Source: an uncultured Lachnospiraceae bacterium (lineage in GTDB: Bacteria > Bacillota > Clostridia > Lachnospirales > Lachnospiraceae). From it: a DNA stretch of 5,338 nucleotides. Location: contig CATLGN010000146.1 of NCBI GenBank assembly GCA_949935685.1, positions 1 to 5,338 on the forward strand, read 5' to 3'. Each line of letters begins with the position of its first letter. The stretch's first letter is position 1. The position numbers and the translations under genes were made by a program. The notes below the pieces were generated by a model that was given only the letters and a program-made list of their open reading frames with translations, had not been told where the DNA came from and did not search any database. Below are positions 1-5,338 of the stretch, piece after piece.

Positions 1-1735
1 CGGCATAACGAAGCAATTGTCCATGCAGCGGTCCTCTGAGCCATTTGGCGAGCGGAACGCCGAACCCCTTTTTCGGTCTGTCCAGAAGTTCCTTCGGTAT
101 CATCTCATAGGCAAGTTCCTTCAAAATATGTTTTTTGTCCCTGTGACTGTATTTAAACGCCATCGGCATGCGAAAGCTGTATTCCATAATACGGTAATCG
201 AGAATCGGGCACCGCACTTCCAGCGAGTAGCGCATGGACGCCCGGTCCATCTTGACCAGAATATCGTCCGCCATCTCCTGCCGGATGTCCAGTAGCATGC
301 GCCGCATCTGCCAGTCATCGACGCACAGTCCCCGGCACACGATTTCTTTTTCCAGATCGGTCTTCGCCGACAACTGCTCTGCTGTCAGCATGTCCCGCAT
401 ATGGTTCTCCCGTATATCCGTAAATAACTGCACCTTTGTATCGGGATTGCGATTTTCCAGAAACGCCCTGGCCTTTCCCGGCAGCCTTTTCTCCAGCGCC
501 AGCCGCCGGATACCGGGCAGGCGCAGCGCGCCGTCCGCCAACCGTCCGACGCCGTCCAGACGCTGCGCCCAGTACGCCCAGTCATACATCTCATAGCCGC
601 AGAAAAGTTCATCTCCGCCGTCGCCGGATAAAATAACCGTCGTCTCCTGCCTTGCAATCTGCGATACCAGCATGGAAGGAATCTGCGAGGAATCGCCGAA
701 CGGCTCGTCATAATACCGGGCAATGTCCCGTAGCTGTTTCAATAAATCCGTCTCCGAGACATACCGTTCGCTGTGCTCCGTTCCCAGATAGTTGGCAATC
801 GCCTTCGCATATTCCGCCTCATTGCTGGCCGGATCGTCAAACCCGATCGTAAAGCTTCTGACCGGCTCCGTATTCACCTCTTTCGCAATCGCCGTGATCA
901 GCGAAGAATCGATACCGCCGCTTAAAAAAGTGCCGATCGGCACGTCCGCGATATAACGCTTTGCCACCGCGTCAAATAACAGATCCTTCAGATGCCGTTT
1001 CGCCGTCTCGTAATCGTTCTCCGGCTCCCGGGAGAGCGTTTCGTACTGCCGCAGCAAATCCCAGTAATACGCCTTCGTAATCTCCCCCTTTTCCCAGACA
1101 ATATATTCGCCCGGGTTTACCTTATACGTATCTTCAAAGATCGTATTCGGCGCCATAATGCAATGATGGCACAAAAAGCCGGACAGCACTTCCTGCCGGA
1201 TATGCTTTCGAAATTGCGGGTACTGCAGGATCGGTTTCAGCTCCGAGGCAAACGCCAATTCTCCCGCATTGCCCGTAAAATAATACAGCGGCTTTTTCCC
1301 CGCCCTGTCGCGCACAAGCACAATGCGCCCCGTTTGAAACTCCGCAAAAGCCGCCGCAAACATGCCGTTGAGCATAGAAAAGCAGTCTGTCCCATATTCC
1401 TGATACAGATATAAGAGCACTTCCGTATCGCAGTCAGACCGGAAGCGATAGCCTTTCTGCTCCAGATCCACGCGGAGCTCACGGAAATTATAGATTTCCC
1501 CGTTGTACACAAGCCCCAAAGAACCGTCCGCCGAGAGCATCGGCTGATGGCCGGAATCCGAGAGGTCAAGAATCGAAAGCCGGCGATGGGCCATGCCGAG
1601 AAAAAGACCGCCGGGAAATGTGCTCTGGTATATCCCCGCGTCGTCCGGGCCGCGATGGGTCATGGTATTGTTCATCCGCTCCAGCACACCGGAGGGGTGG
1701 TTATGTTTTGAAATGTAGCCGCATAGTCCGCACAT
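1..1735 (-). CDS. asnB: Asparagine synthase (glutamine-hydrolysing), AsnB family, C-terminus cut by window edge
   Basis: The enzyme makes asparagine from aspartate, ATP and glutamine-derived ammonia in the cytoplasm. The translation starts MCGLCGY, so after Met removal Cys2 is the N-terminal nucleophile of the class II (Ntn) glutaminase domain (about residues 2-190), with HRGPDDAG at 27-34, AHRRLSILD at 49-57 and YNGEIYN at 77-83. The synthetase domain follows, with the ATP-pyrophosphatase loop LSGGIDSS (271-278), SGDGGDELF (370-378) and a typical C-terminal block near 485-565 (KMDRASMRYSLEVRCP, then RPKKGFGVPLAKWL). The frame is open through 578 residues with no break; full-length relatives are roughly 610-640 residues, so only a short tail is missing. 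The start is supported by AGGAG eight bases upstream and by the need for Cys at position 2. RDRAGKKPLYYF (142-153) departs from the more usual RDRFGIKPLYY, as in AsnB paralogues of glycan clusters, so the true substrate might not be free aspartate. The symbol is given at family level. It lies 28 bases after the unknown gene at 1764-2420. Confidence 0.95.
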   Translation of the reverse strand, partial: MCGLCGYISKHNHPSGVLERMNNTMTHRGPDDAGIYQSTFPGGLFLGMAHRRLSILDLSDSGHQPMLSADGSLGLVYNGEIYNFRELRVDLEQKGYRFRSDCDTEVLLYLYQEYGTDCFSMLNGMFAAAFAEFQTGRIVLVRDRAGKKPLYYFTGNAGELAFASELKPILQYPQFRKHIRQEVLSGFLCHHCIMAPNTIFEDTYKVNPGEYIVWEKGEITKAYYWDLLRQYETLSREPENDYETAKRHLKDLLFDAVAKRYIADVPIGTFLSGGIDSSLITAIAKEVNTEPVRSFTIGFDDPASNEAEYAKAIANYLGTEHSERYVSETDLLKQLRDIARYYDEPFGDSSQIPSMLVSQIARQETTVILSGDGGDELFCGYEMYDWAYWAQRLDGVGRLADGALRLPGIRRLALEKRLPGKARAFLENRNPDTKVQLFTDIRENHMRDMLTAEQLSAKTDLEKEIVCRGLCVDDWQMRRMLLDIRQEMADDILVKMDRASMRYSLEVRCPILDYRIMEYSFRMPMAFKYSHRDKKHILKELAYEMIPKELLDRPKKGFGVPLAKWLRGPLHGQLLRYA

Positions 1736-1743
1736 GTGGGGGT

Positions 1744-1748
1744 CTCCT
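1744..1748 (-). promoter_or_regulatory. Ribosome binding site of the asparagine synthase gene
   Basis: On the minus strand the 28-base gap before the asparagine synthase start reads AGGAG followed by eight bases and ATG. This is a strong Shine-Dalgarno site at good spacing and fixes the start that puts the catalytic Cys at position 2. No convincing promoter was seen in this gap or in the last 100 bases of the preceding gene, so read-through from the upstream gene is likely. Confidence 0.8.
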
Positions 1749-1763
1749 GTATGATCTGCCGTG

Positions 1764-2420
1764 TTATGATTTGTCGCCTGTCGCTGGCGCCGTTGAATTG
1801 CCTGTCATTTTCCGGACAAGCAGCCGGACAACATTTTCCTCCGCTTTCCCAAGCGCAACGGCAAGCAAAACGGCTTTTTCCTCTTCCGTTTCACTGCTGT
1901 CCAGAACCCGATTGAGCAGACTGGCAAGTTCCGTCCTCTGCGAAAAACCATAATTCATCAGAAAATGAATGCGATTCAATTTGTCATGCGTCCGTTCTTT
2001 ATACGACTGAAACACTTCATCCGACATCTGCAGTCCATCGGGCATCTTAAAATAAGGCATCCGCCAGTCCTGAATGATTCTGTATAAAGCGTAAACCTGC
2101 TCCTGCTGCGTCTCCAGCATCGGATTCCCTTCAATGACCTTCTCCCAAAGTTCTGCATAAAAAACCGTCTCGTCAAGGCGCCGCTTGACCAGTGTATCCA
2201 GCATACCGCCAATCATATTGCCACTGCCCGCTTCCAACCGGCGAAGCGTCTCCTCCTCCAGAATCACCTTCACAGCGTCCCTGTTTTCCAGCAGACACTG
2301 CAGCGCCTGACCGGGATTCTGTTCGCCTTTTATTTGTTCATAAATCACCCCGGCATCGATCTCGCCGTTATTGGAAAGCGACAATAATTTTTCCGCAAAT
2401 CCTTCTTTTTTACCTGACAT
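1764..2420 (-). CDS. Helical protein of unknown function, partner of the winged-helix gene
   Basis: I do not recognise this 218-residue protein. It is soluble in appearance: no signal peptide or membrane segment, no cysteines of note, and a run of predicted helices rich in Glu, Leu and Arg (for example EEETLRRLEAG and SETEEEKAVLLAVALGKAEE). The last third (ERTHDKLNRIHFLMNYGF onward, ending in ENVVRLLVRKM) looks like a compact helical bundle. I chose the second ATG (2420). An upstream ATG at 2441 would add seven residues (MRGWGGH) but has no ribosome binding site, while 2420 is preceded by GAGAGGATGGGGCGG. With this start it overlaps the end of the winged-helix gene by 11 bases, which points to translational coupling and to the two products working together. 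It may be a ligand-sensing or inhibitory partner of that regulator; this is inference from position only. Confidence 0.85.
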   Translation of the reverse strand: MSGKKEGFAEKLLSLSNNGEIDAGVIYEQIKGEQNPGQALQCLLENRDAVKVILEEETLRRLEAGSGNMIGGMLDTLVKRRLDETVFYAELWEKVIEGNPMLETQQEQVYALYRIIQDWRMPYFKMPDGLQMSDEVFQSYKERTHDKLNRIHFLMNYGFSQRTELASLLNRVLDSSETEEEKAVLLAVALGKAEENVVRLLVRKMTGNSTAPATGDKS

Positions 2421-3234
2421 ATGACCGCCCCATCCTCTCATCAGCCGCTAATATAGTTGTCCATGCGCTGTTGTCATTATCAATACGGTTATGAATTGTT
2501 TCCATCGACAGCGACGCCGGAATCGTCTCTCTCTGCCACGATGCGGCAACCCTGATATTGATATGGTTGCTTTCACTTCCTATGTTTTTCCCCAGTGTTG
2601 ACCAGACAAACGATAAAGCGTCCCGTTTCAAATCATTCCCTGCAAAATATAACATGTTCTCTGCAAAAGGTTCCCAATGCAAATCCGGGATTCTGTCCTC
2701 CTGCATCTTTTTATAAACGGCTTTGCCGTCCTCCATCAGATAATAATACTTTTCCCGTCCCATACGGCGGCAGGAGATGAGTTTCTCCTTCGACGCCCTG
2801 GCGGCAAACTGCGAGAGGGCCGAAGGGCTGACATCCCCAATCTGCGCCAGTTCCTTATGACGAATTCCGGGCCGGGTGTCGATCGCCTCAAAAAACCATT
2901 CTTTACCGGCATAGTATTTTGCCATCTCCTCCTGCCTCTCTCTGTCAGACACCTTGCTTTGCTTTTTCTCCAACAGCTTCATTCCGCCCCACAGACTTCC
3001 ATACAGAAAAATCTGCGCCTGCGCCAGATCGCCAAAACTGCGATACTGCCACATTTTATGCAGCCGGTCCGACAACTGGCGGTAGTTTGGCGGCGTCTGT
3101 GGATTTTCCTCCTCCGCCGCCGTCTCTGCCATCGTCTCCAGAAAGGCATGCACCTGTTCTTCTTCCATTCTCTTTTTGGCCTTCATCCGCTCCAGAATCG
3201 CATTACAAATTCTTTCCAGTTTTGTCCCTTCCAT
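2410..3234 (-). CDS. Winged-helix DNA-binding protein (MarR/ArsR-like), putative regulator
   Basis: The 274-residue protein has three parts. Residues 1-110 are helical and charged, with a coiled-coil-like start (LERMKAKKRMEEEQVHAFLE). Residues about 112-177 fit a winged helix: a first helix (KEWFFEAIDTR), a second helix (IRHKELAQIG), a recognition helix after DVSPSALSQFAARASKEKLI, and a wing (SCRRMGREKYYYLMEDG). The SPSALSQ-type turn and the YYYLMEDGK strand are those of MarR/ArsR-type domains. Residues 180-274 are not recognised. The protein is longer than a plain MarR regulator (about 150 residues), so the flanks probably carry partner-binding or sensing functions. The start is fixed: an in-frame TAG lies two codons upstream, and AGGGG sits seven bases before the ATG. 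A strong promoter with two inverted repeats lies directly upstream, so autoregulation is likely. It overlaps the next gene by 11 bases. Confidence 0.9.
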   Translation of the reverse strand: MEGTKLERICNAILERMKAKKRMEEEQVHAFLETMAETAAEEENPQTPPNYRQLSDRLHKMWQYRSFGDLAQAQIFLYGSLWGGMKLLEKKQSKVSDRERQEEMAKYYAGKEWFFEAIDTRPGIRHKELAQIGDVSPSALSQFAARASKEKLISCRRMGREKYYYLMEDGKAVYKKMQEDRIPDLHWEPFAENMLYFAGNDLKRDALSFVWSTLGKNIGSESNHINIRVAASWQRETIPASLSMETIHNRIDNDNSAWTTILAADERMGRSYVR

Positions 3235-3241
3235 AGTCTAT

Positions 3242-3246
3242 CCCCT
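3242..3246 (-). promoter_or_regulatory. Ribosome binding site of the winged-helix gene
   Basis: AGGGG on the minus strand lies seven bases before the ATG at 3234. It is the only Shine-Dalgarno-like run in the short leader, and the in-frame TAG at 3238-3240 rules out any earlier start. Confidence 0.7.
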
Positions 3247-3247
3247 G

Positions 3248-3265
3248 AACAGTTTATAAATTGTT
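3248..3265. promoter_or_regulatory. Candidate operator: 18-bp gapless inverted repeat after the transcription start
   Basis: The minus strand reads AACAATTTATAAACTGTT, two nine-base arms meeting at TTTA/TAAA with one mismatched pair (8 of 9 symmetric). It covers roughly +6 to +23 relative to the predicted start of transcription, between the -10 element and the ribosome binding site. It has no loop, so an RNA hairpin is unlikely; a dimeric winged-helix repressor is a better explanation. AT-rich DNA yields chance dyads, so this stays a candidate. Confidence 0.45.
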
Positions 3266-3271
3266 TCGTTA

Positions 3272-3297
3272 TGTATATTATATAATTATTATGTACA
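3272..3297. promoter_or_regulatory. Candidate operator: imperfect inverted repeat overlapping the -10 element
   Basis: On the minus strand an arm TGTACATAATA, a four-base centre ATTA and an arm TATAATATACA form a dyad with 9 of 11 symmetric pairs. It has TGTA/TACA outer ends, as in operators of several winged-helix repressors. It spans most of the promoter spacer and the whole -10 element, so a bound protein would block RNA polymerase. The strong AT bias makes chance symmetry possible. Confidence 0.4.
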
Positions 3298-3305
3298 AAA
3301 GGCAA
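3277..3305 (-). promoter_or_regulatory. Sigma-A type promoter for the winged-helix gene
   Basis: Read on the minus strand, TTGCCT (3300-3305, four of six consensus bases) is followed by exactly 17 bases and a perfect TATAAT (3277-3282). Transcription would start near 3270 and give a leader of about 36 bases before the ATG at 3234. The -35 box begins about ten bases after the stop codon of the nitrilase gene, so the regulator has its own promoter even if some read-through from the nitrilase gene occurs. It probably serves the unknown gene and possibly the asparagine synthase gene as well. Confidence 0.75.
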
Positions 3306-3314
3306 GTTGTCATA

Positions 3315-4829
3315 CTATATTTTCTGCTCGCTTGCCACCGTTATATAGTCTCCGTCCTGCTCTTTCGAAAAATATGCCAGCCGCATATCGATGGTGAAAA
3401 TACAGGAACTGCATTCGCAGGTTTCCTTACAGCAGTTCCGTAAAATCCGGTTTGTTTTTCCCTCGACAATATTTTTCTTTTTGCGCGGCACCACGGCCAG
3501 ACCAATTTCCTGTCTATTGGGCGTCTTTTTTTCATATGCCTCGCAGCAGTTGCATAATATGGAACAGGTTTTGAAATTTCTGGCTGTGATCCTCTCCATC
3601 TGGCCCTTGAACCCCTTATATACCGACGGACTCCACGCAGGAACAAACAAAAACTGCGGTGTAAAGATCTCTGTCAGTCTGGCAAGATAGGATTCCGCCA
3701 CAATATCCCGACAGATTCCGGTCATTACGTTTCCAACGTTTTCGATTTCGACGATTGTGCACTCTTTTCCCGGATCTTTCAAATTCTCAATCAGAGAATC
3801 GGCCTCGTCTTTCCCCCTGCTGAATCTCTCATACTTGTATTGTCTTCCGAGCAGGGTTCCGTCATATCCCAGAATATCGGCAATATTATTCCCGTCGTCC
3901 CATCTGCTCCCTGCGATTACCAGCAGCAGACCAGCCGTTATATCCGGCGATTTCCAGGAGAGCCGTTCCAGTTCTTCCCGTATGGCTTTCTGAATTGTCC
4001 GTTCACAGACAAACTCAGGAAAAATAATGATATTGGCTTTTTCTTTGAGCGCTTTATGTAACAGTGTAAGAGCCCTGCCTACACCCCATTCTATGTATCC
4101 CGGTACATATTCAATGTGAAAAAGCGCGCCTTCGTCTTGTTCGATTTGCGTCATCCCACGGCAGGCGAACGGAATAATGGCCACCCGCAGTTCTTTTCTT
4201 TCCACTGCACTTTTTCTTTCACTGTCATCCGTCCCCAGATCCAGTTTCACAATCCGCGGAGGCGTCTTTATTTCCTCCGGTATATCCTTTCGCTCAAGAA
4301 TAATCAAATATTCCAGTTCATCGTGCAAAGATACGGATGGAATCACCGTATTTTTTATCACCTCATCTGTCATGGAACTGGCGGCATTTGCGTAAACAAA
4401 AATACGGTCATCGTAAAACTGATTCAAAGGCCTGCTTTCCGTCCTCTCATTTTGGGTTTGCTTCACATATTCGTCAACTGCCCTCAATATAAAAAACGGA
4501 AGGGTACACCGGTTCCATTCCGGCGTCCCGAAATCCTCCAGTCGATCTTCCATTTTCCGTACGGCTCTGATCAATTTTCTCTGGCGTTCCGTATCCGTGT
4601 CACATTTTTCACCCAAAATCGCCTTTACAGCCATGCAAAACCGATCCAGCTCTCCGATATTGGGATTATTCCGACGAGAATTTTCATTGTGCCAAATATA
4701 CGCGCCGATAAACGCCGCCTGCGCTGTGATTCTTGTTGTCAGATAATCATAACAAAATGCCGCAAGATCAAATGGGTTATCAAACTGTGAGGCGATCGAC
4801 AACAGTGCCTGTGAAAAAGTATCCTGCAT
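3315..4829 (-). CDS. Nitrilase-domain (carbon-nitrogen hydrolase) protein with a novel N-terminal domain
   Basis: The 504-residue protein carries a nitrilase-superfamily domain from about residue 212 to 490. The Glu-Lys-Cys triad is visible: Glu272 in ANIIIFPEF, Lys332 in GRQYKYERF and Cys373 in MTGICRDI; the following FVPAWSPS (395-402) also fits the fold. Such enzymes cleave or form C-N bonds in amides and nitriles; the substrate cannot be told. Residues 1-210 are not recognised. They look mainly helical and charged, with RIFVYANAASS at 143-153, and contain no signal peptide. The nitrilase part is unusually rich in cysteine (422, 426, 428, 429 and 466, 467, 471, 473, 476). The start is firm: an in-frame TGA lies four codons upstream (4839-4841). 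The gene follows a membrane-protein gene by 26 bases and is probably cotranscribed with it. A nitrilase with an extra domain next to a membrane protein resembles defence systems such as DRT type 1, but no reverse transcriptase motif is present. Confidence 0.92.
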   Translation of the reverse strand: MQDTFSQALLSIASQFDNPFDLAAFCYDYLTTRITAQAAFIGAYIWHNENSRRNNPNIGELDRFCMAVKAILGEKCDTDTERQRKLIRAVRKMEDRLEDFGTPEWNRCTLPFFILRAVDEYVKQTQNERTESRPLNQFYDDRIFVYANAASSMTDEVIKNTVIPSVSLHDELEYLIILERKDIPEEIKTPPRIVKLDLGTDDSERKSAVERKELRVAIIPFACRGMTQIEQDEGALFHIEYVPGYIEWGVGRALTLLHKALKEKANIIIFPEFVCERTIQKAIREELERLSWKSPDITAGLLLVIAGSRWDDGNNIADILGYDGTLLGRQYKYERFSRGKDEADSLIENLKDPGKECTIVEIENVGNVMTGICRDIVAESYLARLTEIFTPQFLFVPAWSPSVYKGFKGQMERITARNFKTCSILCNCCEAYEKKTPNRQEIGLAVVPRKKKNIVEGKTNRILRNCCKETCECSSCIFTIDMRLAYFSKEQDGDYITVASEQKI

Positions 4830-4841
4830 TGTCTGGATTCA

Positions 4842-4848
4842 CTCCTTT
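4842..4848 (-). promoter_or_regulatory. Ribosome binding site of the nitrilase gene, with long spacing
   Basis: AAAGGAG on the minus strand is a near-perfect Shine-Dalgarno run but stands 12 bases before the ATG at 4829, longer than the usual 5-10. A GTG closer to it is out of frame, and the in-frame TGA at 4839-4841 excludes an earlier start, so the ATG stands. The long spacing may lower translation of the enzyme relative to its membrane partner. Confidence 0.65.
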
Positions 4849-4855
4849 GATAAAA

Positions 4856-5338
4856 TCATTCGTTTTTATTATAAATGTTTCCTGCTCCTTTGTCTTCCAG
4901 ATTTTGTGACGAGCGGTCTGTCAGTGCCCTTTGCTCCTCTACGGGCGGGAAAAGATTTTTGATTTCTTTTGGTGTTTCAATCGAAGTATAGATTTCTACG
5001 CCTTTGCTGATCAGATCGGATAACTTTTCCAGACTTTTTGCCACCTTGCCTTCCTCTTCTCCATTTTCAAGCCTTCCTAACTCATCCTGCAATTTGTCAA
5101 CATATTTATAGTATGTAATCTGTTCCATTTTCCTGAACGCATCAATTGTTTCCTGTGTTACTTTATTTCTAAGGCGCAGTGTTTCAAGCATCTCACACTG
5201 CCCGTCCAATATTACTCTTTCAGACGCCAACTCCAAAGCCATGCGCACCAGAGCAGCTATATTATGTAATATAACAAACCCCGTGGACGCAGCCGCGGAT
5301 GTAACAATCGCAAATGTGATCCATTCTGATCCTATATC
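4856..5338 (-). CDS. Membrane-anchored helical protein, N-terminus cut by window edge
   Basis: The frame is open from the right edge for 160 residues to a TGA at 4856-4858, so the true start lies outside the window. A GTG at 5248 is not a good start, because it would sit at the end of the membrane segment and has no ribosome binding site. Visible residues 6-31 form a likely transmembrane helix (WITFAIVTSAAASTGFVILH and onward, 5246-5323). It is followed by about 90 residues of charged, probably coiled-coil helix (FRKMEQITYYKYVDKLQDEL; SLEKLSDLISKGVEIYTSIE). The tail is short, polar and probably disordered, starting at ETPKEIKNLFPP. The charged tail is probably cytoplasmic; orientation cannot be proved. 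The family is not recognised. It lies 26 bases before the nitrilase gene in the same direction, so the two probably act together, with this protein as membrane anchor or effector. Confidence 0.85.
   Translation of the reverse strand, partial: DIGSEWITFAIVTSAAASTGFVILHNIAALVRMALELASERVILDGQCEMLETLRLRNKVTQETIDAFRKMEQITYYKYVDKLQDELGRLENGEEEGKVAKSLEKLSDLISKGVEIYTSIETPKEIKNLFPPVEEQRALTDRSSQNLEDKGAGNIYNKNE
5246..5323 (-). other. Predicted transmembrane segment of the right-edge protein
   Basis: Twenty-six residues from Trp6 to Val31 of the visible part contain only two polar groupings of weight (Thr/Ser in the centre and a His-Asn pair near the end) and no charged residue. Charged residues resume with Arg32. 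Length and composition suit one membrane helix; whether more helices precede it is hidden by the window edge. Confidence 0.6.

Noticed and set aside
992..1414. Open frame of 140 residues on the plus strand inside the asparagine synthase gene
   Set aside because: It is antisense to a gene whose protein is fully recognisable, is Arg/Pro-rich without domains, and has no ribosome binding site of note.
1812..1831. Direct repeat CCGGACAA separated by four bases
   Set aside because: It lies inside the coding end of the 218-residue gene and simply encodes two similar Val-Arg stretches (VRLLVRKM). No function as a site is suggested.
1736..1850. Possible promoter or terminator between the 218-residue gene and the asparagine synthase gene
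   Set aside because: CATAAC and CATACA resemble weak -10 boxes but have no partner -35 at acceptable distance, and no stem followed by a T-run was found.
2421..2441. Earlier ATG that would extend the 218-residue protein by seven residues
   Set aside because: No Shine-Dalgarno sequence precedes it and the added residues (MRGWGGH) lie wholly inside the upstream gene. The ATG at 2420 has purine-rich G runs before it. The longer form is not excluded.
2677..3285. Open frame of 202 residues on the plus strand opposite the winged-helix gene
   Set aside because: It runs antisense through the recognisable winged-helix domain and into the promoter region. It has no motif and its composition is that of a shadow frame.
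4371..4410. FVYANAASS in the nitrilase protein, superficially like the reverse transcriptase FVYADD active site
   Set aside because: The two catalytic aspartates are absent, and the about 145 residues before it are too few and show no other reverse transcriptase motif. The likeness is probably chance, although a structural comparison would settle it.
4116..4790. Open frame of 224 residues on the plus strand opposite the nitrilase gene
   Set aside because: It mirrors the N-terminal half of the nitrilase gene. Its product, rich in Phe, Arg and His, looks like an antisense shadow, and the minus-strand frame continues into a clear catalytic domain.

Overview
The window looks like a chromosomal stretch of a low-to-middle GC Firmicute, most likely a Clostridia/Lachnospiraceae-type bacterium. 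The basis is strong AGGAG-type ribosome binding sites, a consensus sigma-A promoter (TTGCCT - 17 bp - TATAAT), tight gene packing and the style of the asparagine synthase. This assignment is an inference; no species can be named. All five supported genes are on the minus strand, so the biological order runs from the right edge to the left edge.

Right part (5338 down to 3315): a gene cut by the right edge encodes a protein with one clear membrane segment followed by a long charged helical tail. Twenty-six bases later comes a 504-residue protein with a nitrilase (carbon-nitrogen hydrolase) domain in its C-terminal 60 percent and an unrecognised, mostly helical N-terminal domain. The nitrilase triad is visible as Glu272, Lys332 and Cys373. 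The two genes look like one operon. A membrane protein beside a nitrilase-domain protein recalls the composition of DRT type 1 (UG1) anti-phage systems, in which a reverse transcriptase is fused to a nitrilase domain. No reverse transcriptase is visible here, so this may be a different nitrilase-based conflict system. That reading is a hypothesis.

Middle part (3314 down to 1764): an 80-base AT-rich gap holds a near-ideal promoter and two inverted repeats, one over the -10 element and one just after the start of transcription. It drives a 274-residue winged-helix (MarR/ArsR-like) protein, whose gene overlaps the next gene, a 218-residue helical protein of unknown function. The layout suggests an autoregulated regulator-partner pair.

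Left part (1735 to the left edge): a glutamine-hydrolysing asparagine synthase (AsnB family), with 578 residues visible and the C-terminus cut off. It starts 28 bases after the unknown gene with its own good ribosome binding site, so it may be read from the regulator's promoter. Its GC content is visibly higher than that of the genes to its right. It may therefore be resident chromosome (or a glycan-cluster gene), with the four genes to the right forming an accessory insertion. There is no gene-free stretch over 300 bases, and no RNA genes, CRISPR arrays or insertion sequences were seen.
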